From the NCBI GenBank assembly GCA_033030425.1, contig JAUFSD010000005.1, positions 1,229,001 to 1,293,000 of the forward strand: a stretch of DNA of 64,000 nt. Direction: 5' to 3'. This document shows, piece by piece, positions 1 through 10,955 of the stretch (positions within the stretch are counted from its first letter, which is position 1; every line of letters begins with the position of its first letter). Under the pieces are notes generated by a model. That model searched no databases, was not told where the DNA came from, and saw only the letters and a program-made list of their open reading frames with translations. Both the position numbers and the translations under genes were made by a program. This DNA comes from Verpa conica. Its lineage: Eukaryota; Ascomycota; Pezizomycetes; Pezizales; Morchellaceae.

Positions 1-2653
1 TTTCAAATGTATGTTCACACTCCCGACTCCTAGCCCATTCATACAGAACAGTAGAATAGCTAAGATATAGATGCTAGTGATACTTCGAGATCTAGATGGA
101 GCTCGATACCTTGGGGGAGAAATACACAGTGGCGGATCTATTATGACAGGAATAGATACACACGATCTAGTAGATTTGGCGAGCGGAGAGATACTTCGGC
201 TACATTCATTCTCCTATAATCTTGGGGAAGAGCGAGACTTGTTGATATATTTGCATGGAGACTCTGATGGAAATGTATGTGCTGGACGATTCCAGGATGC
301 CGACCCAGGAAAATTCGACCAGCCCCCCGACCTAAACCCCGTAGTGGTCGACCTCCCCATTACAACCAATCGGACCCCTAGGCGTATCCTTCAAAAGGGG
401 AATTGTAATAGTGTCTGGGTAATCAACCTAATCTCAAGTACTGAGTAGCTACCTGAAAACATAATATTAATGATGATCTTTTAGTCTAGTGATGAAAGTT
501 GCTCCAACATAAATATTCAGAATCCACCCACTTGGACTTGGATTTTACGGATATCCTTCTCTAATACGGCCTGTCTGGGGAGCCGTCCACGAAAATGGCT
601 GCCTGGTGAGGTAATATCTGGCGAAGTTAATCTTCCCAAATATTCCATACCATCGAATAGAATTATTCCACAAGTAGGCTCACACTATACAAATACCATG
701 AGGCAGAATCCGGGGGCCCTAGTCCTCCACATGCAACTAGAGTATCTATCAAATATGGTCTAATATACGGAAGAGCCATAAATCTCTTTGTTTCTCTTAT
801 TACACCTAGCTATCAGTCCCATTTGGGTCGCTACTCTCAACCAATAAGTGATTGAGACCTGGCATTGTTGGCCCTGAAAAATATTTCTTATTACCAAATA
901 ACTTCTTTTCTTACTCTTCTCCTTATACTCCGTCATATGGGTTATTACAGTCCTTTCGCTAAGACCCCAGCTCTCCGCTTTTCTTTTGCTTTAACCTACT
1001 CTAGCTTTTATATGAGGAGTGGATGGTGGCTCTGAGAGGAGCTGGGATCAAGGGGTACGAAGGGTTCACTGTTACAATTATTACGGTTATGTTTATTAAT
1101 GTACTTTGGATCAGTAACTCCTGGGAGCGATAATAACGACATCACGAATTTGTCTTTTAGAGAAATATTATAGTTGCAAGCTTCAAATTAAGGCTAGTAA
1201 AGGGAAATTGATTGATATTAAAGGTCGGTACATATACGCCTGTACGTATTCTTCATTAAAATTGACCTCACTGTATATGAAGGCAGAACGCGCAGCTTTA
1301 AACACAAAAAAAAGACTAGGGACTATTAATCTATTATCTAAGTAGGGGGAAACATAGCACAATGAAATCATACTATCCAATATATGTACATATTACCTAA
1401 GTACGATTCTTATAATTACAGATAGTGCATGTGTCATCAACCGCCACTTAATATCACATGAATATACGCCATACATATGATTAAATACAGTTCCCAAAAA
1501 ATAAGAGGCCTACTTCTACAAACTTTGAATAGATTAAACACCAGAAACCAGGTCACTAATGTCCTCATATTCGGTTGTAAGTAGGATCGGCCATACCCGT
1601 ATTCACGAGAAATCATATATATCCTAACAGGGTAGCAAACTAACTCCAAACCAACTAACCACCTGGGCAACGGGTTTAAAATATTCCTCAAGAATAATTT
1701 TTAATGATAGAATGGTAGACGGAGATAATTACCTTCTAAGACAACAATTAAAGGAACTGTATATAGTCTCAAAGATACTAACTCCTAGTCAATAGCTATC
1801 ACTAGGCCTGGGGTCTAAAAGTCAGTTGGTTTAGCTAAAGTAGGAGTTATCCCTCGAAGAAAAAGTCTCAGGCTAGTTACCAACTGCTACATATGATTCG
1901 AGTTCTAGGCGAAAATTACATACCCCACAACTTAGCTAACCGGAAAATATTACCATTGCTATAAAGCTTTACCAGAAGATCAACCATCTGTAGCCTATAC
2001 ATATACACCCACTTTTCTGGGCATTTGCTAATTTTGAGTTTTGGCTGGGAGGTATAGATTTCAATATATTTTTCTTATAGGCTGCTAAGTGTTTTTATAG
2101 CGCAGATTCTTGTCTAAATTATTTTGAGTTGTACAAAGTGTCTTCCTTAAGCTATTGGGTTGATGCTAGAGAAAATTGAGTTCTGGAGACCATTTTGAGT
2201 TGGTTCCTTTCCAGGCCATTCGTCAGTAGACCAGCGAGTCACAGCGAAATCCCAAAATTAGTAAACAGCCTAGAACACCACCCCCGCGTTTAGTAATCAT
2301 CGCCAAACCCGACGCCAAGAAATCAATTAGCTGTACAACTATTCAGCTGTTGACCCAGCTATGATCTCGCTACCTATTTCCTATAGTGAAGGTTTAGAGC
2401 GTCACCCATGATATCTTTAATCTTGCCTAACTAATCTTTCGCTCTCTCCCAAGACAACTAATAGACGCTTTTAACCACATTTACTAGTCCTGGCGGTCGA
2501 ACCCCGCCTCCAGCGTACTACACTACTCGTACCTCCACCGTTCTTAACACTCACAACCCAACTCACCTAAGTATTTTTATTATCATATTGAAAATGGAAA
2601 TGGTTTGATCCAATATTATCTAATTCTTAGATAATAGGGCTTACCTACTTGCA
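1..2653. other. AT-rich gene-poor tract
   Basis: The stretch is AT-rich, with stops in all frames and many TA-rich words, as expected for repeats decayed by RIP-like mutation. One open frame, 71-448 on the plus strand (125 codons), matches no family I recognise. It has no evident splice sites or promoter. I see no tRNA, transposon terminus or intact gene. The 5' end of the NLR gene at 2654 may lie in the last few hundred bases, but I could not place its first exon. Confidence 0.5.
71..448 (+). CDS. Hypothetical open frame, doubtful
   Basis: An uninterrupted 125-codon frame starts with ATG and ends with TAG. The predicted product has no signal peptide, membrane segment or motif that I recognise. 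It is the only long frame in the first 2.6 kb of an otherwise stop-rich AT-rich region, so it may be a surviving gene fragment. It may equally be chance. No neighbouring gene gives it context. Confidence 0.15.
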   Translation: MLVILRDLDGARYLGGEIHSGGSIMTGIDTHDLVDLASGEILRLHSFSYNLGEERDLLIYLHGDSDGNVCAGRFQDADPGKFDQPPDLNPVVVDLPITTNRTPRRILQKGNCNSVWVINLISSTE

Positions 2654-5600
2654 GGATTTATCCCCCGACCCGCGGCCAGAGGGACTCACTGTAATTGCCG
2701 AAGGCACTAATCCCGTCTTTGAGTAAATCCGCTTAAAGCCTACCATCTACCCTCTTTACTTATCTGATTCCAGTCTTATCCTCATCCATGGGTTCGGCGG
2801 CCATCCAAAATACACATGGTGTGCTGGAGATGTGTTCTGGCCAGTTCTTTTCTTGCCGCCGAGATTCCCACGCTGTCGTATCTTGACATACGGGTATGCT
2901 ACTGATTTGTCTACAAATTCCATGTCAAACTACGCCTCGGATCTACTCAACAGCATCGAAAATGAAATTAGTGATAGGGAGGAGGTACAGTACCACTTTA
3001 AGCAACTTTCTCCGATTTACATGTACTAAATATCCTCTTTAGAATGCAAGGCCGATAGTATTCCTGTGCCACAGCTTAGGGGGATTGATTGTCAAGAAGG
3101 TATGTACCAGACATATTCAAGTATCAAGGACCTTAAGCATTGTAGACTGACTAGATCATGATAGGCCCTGATTTTGTCACGCTTAATGGCGAACGAGCAA
3201 GCACTCATAGCAGCCCGCATTCGTGGAGTAATCTTTCTCGGAACACCTCACCGTGGCAGCGACCCTTCTATATGGAAGAAAATGGTCACTTATATCGGCG
3301 CAGCGTTCTCGAATGAGCTTTCGAGGGCCCTCAAAAGTGGATCGGAAGTATTACGGGATCAGCTCGAGGCTTTTCCACACGTCATACAGATGTACCAGAT
3401 TTTTGTCGAATGTTTTTATGAGAGTCGTGGTCTTGAAAATTTACCGAAAAGGGTACGTGAGTATTAAACTTTTACTTGTCATGTGAGTGCACCCGCATAC
3501 AACAGGAGTCCCAGGGACTCTTACTTAGCCCCGGAACGTGAAGATCCCCCAACCCACTACATTCTTTACAAAACTTGAACCATAATTCGTTGTATATCTA
3601 AGTTTCACTTCTAAAATTTATTCATCCAGGTCGTGGACGAAATCTCGGCGTGTTTGCAGATCGGTGAAAGGACCCATTCGATAAACGCGAACCACACTGG
3701 GATATGTCAGTTTACAAACGAAACAGATTCTGGCTTCGTGGCAATCGCTGCCTCTATCAGAAGACTATACAAGTCGCTTATAAATAAAGGTATTTTCTCT
3801 ACCATTACTCAACAAATATATCTTAATGTTGATACATGGTCTTTACGAATGTAGAGATTTCAGCGACTGCCCCGGTGTCAATAAATAAGCACTATACAAT
3901 TCCGCATACTTCAAGTAACAGCTTCACTGGACGGTATACTATCCTTGAGCAGATCGGCGATTGCTTTTTTCAGCAGATATCTCGAGGACGGAGACCAGTT
4001 TATGCTCTATACGGATTGGGGGGCTCTGGGAAGACACAAATTGCCCTAAAGTTTGCCGAGGATCACCGGGATTGGTATGTCCTGAATGTACTCTCTGCAT
4101 TGTTGAAATTTTACTAACCTCTATTTTTTCTACATCAGCTACTGGGGAATATTTTGGGTTGATGCGAGTAACGAAACCACGACAGAGGAAAGCTATCGCG
4201 CCATCGCCCGAACAATCAATATGGAACTCGCTTCCGACCACAACCCAAAATCTACCATTGGCGAGAGTTTGAACTCGGTAAAGCAATGGCTAGCAACTGC
4301 TGGTAAAAAATGGTTGTTAATCGTCGATAACGCGGATGACCCAGACTTCAACATTGCAAAGCTCTTTCCAGAGGCAACCGAGGTCATATCCTGATCACTA
4401 GCCGAAACCCCGATAGCCAAAACCATGCGATGGGTAAAAACCACCAAAGAATTGAGACAATGCCAGAAGTTGAAGCCGTAGAATTACTACTAAGAGCCTC
4501 ACACCTGGATACCTCAGAAGAGGAAAACCGGAAAGAGGCAGCTTTAATTGTCAAGGAACTCGGTTATCTTGCTCTTGCTATCGACCAAGCTGGAGCGTAT
4601 ATCAGAAATCAGGGCGAAATATTCGAATATTTGGGCAGATATAAACAGCACCGAAAGGCTCTTCTCGAGAAACGGTCGGTCCAGGGCTCAAGTGCGTACG
4701 AACTGCCAGTTTACGGCACCTGGGAAGTTTCTTTCAGTACTGTAGCCAAAAGGAACCCAGTATCAGCGGATATTTTACAAATTTTCGCATTCTTCCACCA
4801 CGAGATGATCTCTGAAGAAATATTTGAGTATGCAGGTCTCTACTTGCGAGAATATATCGACAAAAAAGGCATAACCGCTCAGGGATCACCGGGGCTTTCC
4901 AACGAAGACGACTCGGGCTCAGAAGCGCCTGAAAGGCTATTAGTACTACTTAGACAGTATAAAGATGATAGCTGGGACAACTTCCTCTTTCGAGATGCCA
5001 TCGAAACACTTCTCTCTTTCTCTCTTATTGGGTACAGCACAGATAAAGCCCAACAAGTGACGCCTAGAATACCAGCTCTGTCTACAGTCAGGAAATACTC
5101 GATTCACCCTCTCGTACACTCTTGGGTACATGATCGGATGCAGGACGAACAACCTTTTAGGGGTTTGGCGATTAATCTACTTTCAGCCTCGGCATCCTCT
5201 CCCCGGGTTGATGAAAATTTCCGACGACAGATTGTACCACACATGAAAGCAAGTCGCCTATCTTTTACGGATCTACACGATCTCAAATGGCCAATGGACG
5301 GGGTCATGTACATTGCTCAACGTCTGGCAAAATCATACAATTACGCAGGGATATGGAAGGAAGAAGAGGCGTTGCAAACGCAAGCGCTAGACATGTTGAA
5401 ACAGAGCGTAGGTGAAGCACACTCAGGTACCTTAACTGCAATGCACAACCTTGCATTGGCCTATTCGTATCAAGGCCGGTGGAAGGAAGCAGAGGCGATG
5501 CAGGTGCGGGTACTAGACATGAGGAAGGAAGTGCTAGGTGAAGCACACCCAAATACCTTATCTACAATGCACAACCTTGCATCGACCTATTCGAATCAAG

Positions 5601-5860
5601 GCCGGTGGAAGGAAGCAGAGGCGATGCAGGTGCAGGTACTAGACATGAGGAAGGAAGTGCTAGGTGAATCACACCCACATACCTTAATCACAATGCACTT
5701 CCTTGCGGAGACCTACTCAAACCTAGGTCAAAAGACTTCAGCCTTAACTCTCTTCGAAGAACTACTCAAACTACAGACGGTGGTATTTGGTCCGGAGCAT
5801 ACACGTACCCAAATAGAAAAGCGTATTAAAGAACTACAGTCCGAAATAAATAGTAATTAG
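2654..5860 (+). pseudogene. SesB-like hydrolase / NB-ARC / TPR NLR gene, frameshifted
   Basis: This is a fungal NLR-type signal-transducing ATPase, a class tied to heterokaryon incompatibility and non-self recognition. Visible exons are 2654-2722, 2774-2984, 3043-3099, 3165-3452, 3630-3789, 3855-4074 and 4139-5860; the first exon was not found. The N-terminus is an alpha/beta hydrolase of SesB/PGAP1 type: an HGFGGHP oxyanion segment (2787), the nucleophile elbow CHSLGG (3067-3084, Ser codon 3073) and a FLGTPHRGSD segment. NB-ARC follows, with Walker A GLGGSGKT (4013-4036), Walker B LLIVDNADD (4311-4340) and HILITSRNP. TPR units end the protein. Between Walker B and HILITSRNP the frame shifts at about 4371-4376, and TGA at 4392 stops translation. 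One missing base near a GAGG/GGC-like site would explain it. All other junctions keep phase, so the break is recent or a sequencing error. Confidence 0.85.
5354..5731 (+). repeat. Three tandem 126-bp TPR-coding units
   Basis: Units begin at the Trp codons at 5354, 5480 and 5606, exactly 126 bp (42 codons) apart. They encode the WKEAEA...LGEAHPNTL...MHNLA pattern of TPR_10/TPR_12-type repeats. Units 2 and 3 are almost identical at DNA level over their first 60 bases (I see one difference) and diverge toward the end. A fourth, degraded unit follows from 5732. Near-identical NLR repeats are known to exchange sequence and vary in number in fungi. Confidence 0.85.
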
Positions 5861-6836
5861 TCGACTTAGACCGTTTCCTCTTCCTTTTTTCCTTTCTCAT
5901 CCCTTTCAACGACAACTACAAAGCTGCGGTCGAAATTCTGTAGATGTGACGGTTGTGGTGGTGTGGGCATAGGGCATTGTTAAATATATGATTTTATTAA
6001 CACTTTCTCACTTCTGTTTGACTTGTTTCATAGTTTTATCGATTCCTAGGATACAAAGGGTCCCGTACTGCATTAATATATGATCTTCTTTCTACTCCTG
6101 TCTCACTTTCTTTTGTACTCAACCAGATTCATCATGTATATAACTGGTTTTCTAGCCCTCGGGGAGTAAAGTGTTTTCTTAGCGTTTTACCAATGATTTA
6201 TTACACTTCCCGGGATATCCGAGGAAGATTACAAACCGACAATTTACAGTCCTGCTCCTGAACGCCTATTCTATTACTCCATATCTAGATAAACTAATAG
6301 ACACTACCTACCAGAGAGTCCCTAGTATTGTGTAGAGTTACCTTAGATAAGGGTATACGATGTTCTGGAACTAGGGACCAATTAAGGTTATACAGCCTAC
6401 CGGATGTACCGGGATTATTGGTTATGGCTACCGCGCAGTTAGGACATACATCAAGATACCCCAGACTGCCGGGAACTGCAGCCAAGAAATTCAACGTCTA
6501 GCTCGATTTGGTCGCTATACTACCCCGATTGAATGAATGAATAATCATAAGTACATAGATCCCGATATGATTATCTACTAGCTAGAGCCATATTTCCTCC
6601 TCCAACAGTAACCCAATACGAGCGAGCAAGAATCACCTACGGAGAGATCACCAGTGGATACGCCGAGTATAACTTCGTTGATTCAGTCTCCCACCACCGA
6701 GCAAGTTAAGAATTACCCCCTCTTCTCCTCCCACCCATAGATATCTCATTACTACCCTACTAACTAGATACTCCTAAGTCACCTAGCTCCCTAAGCCAAG
6801 GACTCCTCTACCCCAAGCCCCACCGACCCCACCCAA
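5861..6836. other. AT-rich intergenic DNA
   Basis: The stretch starts with the probable 3' end of the NLR gene, a T-rich segment after the stop at 5860. It then becomes AT-rich with frequent stops. I see no gene, RNA or clear repeat boundary before the retrotransposon relic that begins near 6837. Confidence 0.5.
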
Positions 6837-7700
6837 AACCATGTCGTCACCACCAGCACCTGTTTCCATCCGGAGCAACGGATTCTACACATACAAATAC
6901 CTACAAACCAAAGCTCACCCCTAAATACCACCAATAGTGCAACATACAACGCTTCCTTCACTTCGAAGAAGCCCTTGAGACCGTACTAGGCAATGAGCAC
7001 CCACCCGCAACACTCCCCACCTCAGCCCCAGTCCTCCGCCGGACCCAGCTGTAGTAGCAGCCGAGGAATATCTCGAGCTTAACCAGGCTGCCATCCCCAA
7101 CTACAAACAACGCGTCGCCAAGGCATATAATATAATCTCCTCCCCCTGCATCATCCATGCTAAGCAATATATCAGGGGAATGGAAGACCCAGCCGAGATA
7201 CAGGACAACCTGAAAGCAGCGCTTGACACTTTCTCCTAGAGTTCGAATATCACGCGTCGTTTCCACAATATACACCTCGCCGCCGCCGGCTCCATACGTT
7301 CCTATATCCCATGCCTCCGGGCATGCCGTAACCAGCTCGCTGATACGCCGAAAGCTATCACAGGCGAAATACTCATCTCACACCTCCTTACCACACTAGA
7401 CCATAAACACCATTTTATCTTAAAAATCATCAAGCTACTGTATCATTATTACACTAATATAATAGGAGATATCACAAAAGGTAGAGAAAAAGATGAGAGG
7501 CCGAAAAACTCAGAAATAACATTGTGGTATTCCACCCACAGCCTCGCTACTCCGGTATGCAGAAACGTAATGCTGGTGAAAGCCCCCGCTGCATAAGGTG
7601 CTGGTACTGCTCGAAGCCAGGTCATAATCAGTCAGAGTACAAAATACGGAATACCGACACTTTTAAAAATCAGTACAACGGCGGTTTTGGGATTATATGA
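6837..7700 (+). mobile_element. Decayed Ty1/copia gag relic with zinc knuckle
   Basis: Translation across stops gives a copia-type Gag core. The pieces are HFEEALETVLGNEHPPA (about 6960), AEEYLELNQAAIPNYKQR (7060), YIRGMEDPAEIQDNLKAALDTFS (7170-7240), then a RNQLADTP...ISHLLTTLDH segment (7320-7410), as in UBN2-like gag proteins. At 7601-7642 a zinc knuckle reads CWYCSKPGHNQSEY. This has C-X2-C-X4-H-X4-C spacing with Tyr (TAC) in place of the last Cys (TGC). The in-frame stops and the G-to-A change fit RIP-type decay. No protease, integrase, reverse transcriptase or LTR was recognised nearby. It is dead and cannot make a full Gag. Confidence 0.7.
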
Positions 7701-8489
7701 ATACTTACGACTATCGTAAATCTCCGTGCTTATTACTGGTAGTATACCTCTGGGACGAAGGGTGTTTGATGCAGCTATTGAAAGCCATGACCGGTTATTA
7801 TTATTAGTTGGAAGAGATGGATCCTCTATAACTTATTTTTGAATTCATATACTATTCAAGGGCTTGTAACGTTTAAGAACTTATTACTAAAAAAGTAAAA
7901 CAAACAATACTAGAATTTATTAGAGATGCATCATCCTATACCCCCCAAAAAAACTAAATACCGTACAGTCTGGATGATACATTCGGTACTAGAATATATT
8001 GTTCTAGCGTAATAAACACCCCTATATCCTAATATTTAATGCTAAAAATATATATCACAATAAATCACTCGCCTCGACTTATACAGACTAATTAATCATA
8101 GTTATAGAGTACAGACGATGATATATCCCTCATGTTGTACCATTCCATAGGAGAGTAGAGAAGTGGTCAAACTAATAGATCTCACGAGTGAATCTTCTCT
8201 ACTTCAGACCTACCTACTACTCCAATAAATGATAGGATAACATGGTGCAGATGCTCCTTCATAGATAACACGTGAAGTGGATCACGTGCCTATATTTGAT
8301 GACCAGTTAGTGGGCTAGGAGTTTTTCTTTGGGATAGATCGGCGGTCTACTTTCTGCATCCCTTTTTATACCAATCTAAGCCTGTTATCTATGTTGTAAC
8401 ATCAGGCTATGAGCCCTAATCTCAAGACTGAGACATACACACCCTGCTCATTTTCCATACCATACTGTCATGATAATAGCTTCCCAGAA
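7701..8489. other. AT-rich repeat debris
   Basis: Very AT-rich, without usable frames. It lies between two copia gag relics and probably contains further decayed retrotransposon sequence, but I could not recognise LTRs or pol motifs. No gene or RNA seen. Confidence 0.4.
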
Positions 8490-8690
8490 TGACGTCACCT
8501 GATGATCGATTCTTCTACAACGAATACGGGAAAATCTCACTCCTCAACTAAATCAACTACCGCGAATGGTGCTTTGATATCACGCGTATTCTCAAAGTCA
8601 AGGGGATCATTGAGATTGCCCTCGGTGAAGAACAACCCCCCACTACTGCAGCTGCCTTAAAGGGCTACGAAATGATATTAATCTAGGACC
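8490..8690 (+). mobile_element. N-terminal fragment of a second copia gag
   Basis: From ATG 8490 one frame reads MTSPDDRFFY...KISLLN, a stop, then INYREWCFDI...VKGIIEIALGEEQPP. This matches the usual start of copia Gag, where a Leu-x-Gly-x-Asn-Tyr-x-x-Trp segment precedes a Trp/Ile-x-x-x-x-Gly-x-Glu-x-Pro-Pro turn. The stop (TAA) sits where Gly is expected, as decay would produce. Downstream Gag is not readable. The sequence differs from the relic at 6837, so it marks a separate insertion or a different family. Confidence 0.5.
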
Positions 8691-9154
8691 TTTTTCTATT
8701 TCACAAATTCGTACCACATGGATCGCATATATTGAGCCTGGCCAATATGGTAGGCTTAACAAGAAAATATTAATTCCATATTTCTACCAAGCTAGGGTGC
8801 ATCTCTAGCCATGTGTAAAAATAAATGAAATTACAACAAAAGAGTACGTCTCTTCATAATCAAGGGAGTCGAACCACGGCCGGCTACCATGGATATTTCA
8901 GACATACTGCTAGGTCGTAGGTACTACCGATGTTCTTTGCTAAAACTTGCTTCCTATAGCCCAATATGCCATTACTGATGAAATGAGCTATATAAAGGGT
9001 TTCACCGAGATCCCGATCAGTACCAGGATCCCGATCACCTGAGACATTTTTCGCTCTGAGGGCCCCCCATATAAACTAAGAGAGACAGAAGTAAATATGA
9101 TAATTATTAGACAAATAATTTAGGTGGTTTTTAGCTAGTTAGGAAGTCTATAAG

Positions 9155-9430
9155 CCCTGGGTGCCAATGGGAGGCTAGTTTAGGGGCCTAAAAAAGGCCC
9201 GGTTTTAGAGGTTTTTAGACCATGCTATTATAAAAAGTGGAACCAGGTGATAGGTAATGCCCAAGTAGGTCAATAAAGTATCAGAGATTACAGATATATA
9301 GTTAGAGAGTGCGCTCTGAGCATGGGGGGGTATGGGTAATACCCCTTCATGTGGTATACCTCCTCAAAGTCCAAAAAATAGCAATTTTTTACCCATTTTA
9401 GAGGGATATGGCCCAGGGAGTGATATATAA
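9155..9430 (+). repeat. Inner inverted arm, left
   Basis: This arm pairs with 9690-9971 read in reverse complement over nearly its whole length, including the GGGGGGGTATGGGTAATACC block. Differences I noted are transitions, for example G in GTGCGCTC here against A in the partner, and CAATTTTTT against CGATTTTTT. Confidence 0.85.
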
Positions 9431-9689
9431 TAGCTTTAGTATATGACCTGTAATATATAGGATACCTCTCTAGGAGATATAGTGAGTCTAAACTTTATTC
9501 TATGAGGCTATAACAGCATTAGTTCCTGCAGTATAGCATATTGGTCAAAATCCGGGTTTTTTTTGTATGGGTAATAAAATACTAGGTGATAGCAGGCTAC
9601 TCTTACACCCTAGTGACTCCTAGATTACATATTTATCATTCTATAGGCTATAGATAATACTTCTAATAAGTATAGCTTGTTCTATAAGG

Positions 9690-9971
9690 TGGTTATATAT
9701 CACCTTCTGGGCCATACCCCCTCTAAAATGGGTAAAAAATCGCTATTTTTTGGACTTTGAGGAGGTATACCACATGAAGGGGTATTACCCATACCCCCCC
9801 ATGCTCAGAGTGCACTCTCTAACTATATATCTGTAATCTCTGATACTTTATTGACCTACTTGGGCATTACCTATCACCTGGTTCCACTTTTTATAATAGC
9901 ATGGTCTAAAAACCTCTAAAACCGGGCCTTTTTTAGGCCCCTAAACTAGCCTCCTATTGGTGCCTAGGGTA
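9690..9971 (-). repeat. Inner inverted arm, right
   Basis: Reverse-complement partner of 9155-9430. With the outer 66-bp ends it would let the whole element fold as a long hairpin with an internal bulge (9058-9154 against 9972-10078) and a terminal loop of about 260 bases. Confidence 0.85.
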
Positions 9972-10144
9972 TGGGGGGGCTGCCTAGTCCCCTAAAGACC
10001 ATTTATATGAACTCCCTGATGTCACTTTATATCTATTTTATATATATTCTTTTATTATTATTGTATGTATGGTTGTAAAGAGCGAAAAATGTCTCAGGTG
10101 ATCGGGATCCTGGTACTGATCGGGATCTCGGTGAAACCCTTTAT

Positions 10145-10955
10145 TTCTATTCAAAAGAGGTTCTCTTCACGCCCTCGGTAAGGGTTCAAAAAACTACCGC
10201 GGTCTGTCCCAATGCCGATTTCTTCAGGGCTCTAATATTTTACGAACCTGAGGTCTCTATACATGAGGCTCAAATACACTCTGATAGCCCTAGCCCTGAG
10301 TCAACTACACCTAACCCTATTTTTACATCAACATTCTTAGTTTATCCAGCAATGGAGATTACCTGTATCTCTTATTAGGTAACACTACTTTCTAAACGAG
10401 ATTTTTGAGACCTAAAGCTTGGTGGTGGGATTACATGTGTCGCCACTAAAAAACCAGTCCGGGGTGATAACCCACTCGACCAGGTACGCACGTTATCAGA
10501 GCGGGCCGTTATCTGAATCTTAAACAGTGTATCGGAGCCAGAGCCGTGGTTGCGTTCACACCAGGTTGGTCATGTCGGAACTCGGCGAGTGCCTCGTTCA
10601 TGCGTGGGGTACGGGGATTATTGGGTGGGCCAGGGCCCGTTGGAGCAGTCAGGAATAGAATTGTACAGCTCAATCGCATCATCTTCTCACTCCACATCAA
10701 CATGCCTGCTTTCCGGATCAACAGTTTCGCCAGATTTCCTATTTGAACCATCGCTCTTGATTCTTCATCTAGGCATCAGCACAGCCTTACCTAGATCTTA
10801 CCTAAACTTACGACTGTATGTTGTCCCCTAACTTAGATCCCAGTGATGTAACCACCTTACGAATGATGGTTTTCTAACAGAATATACATCTAGCTCACGT
10901 TAAGGCACCATCTACTACATACTATACAGCCCCGAACGGACGAAAGCCGATACCA
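10145..10955. other. Intergenic DNA before kinase 1
   Basis: The stretch contains a short GC-richer block at 10500-10760 with open frames on both strands (80 codons minus, 66 and 93 plus) that I could not match to anything. The rest is AT-rich. The kinase promoter presumably lies in the last 200 bases, but I see no clear TATA box. Confidence 0.4.

Larger units (their letters stand above)
8995..10141. mobile_element. 1.15-kb fold-back / MITE-like DNA transposon
   Basis: The ends are perfect inverted repeats of about 66 bp: 8992-9057 pairs with 10079-10144, starting AAGGGTTTCACC. Each end holds the word GATCCCGATCA twice, a possible transposase site. TA dinucleotides flank the element (8993-8994 and 10142-10143), as after Tc1/mariner-type insertion. 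A second, inner pair of long inverted arms lies at about 9155-9430 and 9690-9971, separated by a 260-base loop. The inner arms differ mainly by C/T and G/A transitions, while the outer ends are identical. No transposase frame is present, so it would need a helper. Class assignment rests on TIR and TA only. Confidence 0.85.

Noticed and set aside
4371..4412. A tiny intron instead of a frameshift in the NLR gene
   Set aside because: The only GT...AG pair there would be about 20 bases, far below any workable fungal intron, and would delete part of the conserved HILITSRNP motif.
8864..8880. GGTTCGACTCC-like T-arm word on the minus strand, suggesting a tRNA
   Set aside because: The flanking bases do not form a T stem or acceptor stem, and no anticodon arm could be drawn; probably chance or a very decayed tRNA-like repeat.
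10509..10831. Overlapping frames on both strands in a GC-richer patch
   Set aside because: Open on both strands because of composition; no family resemblance and no splice continuation.
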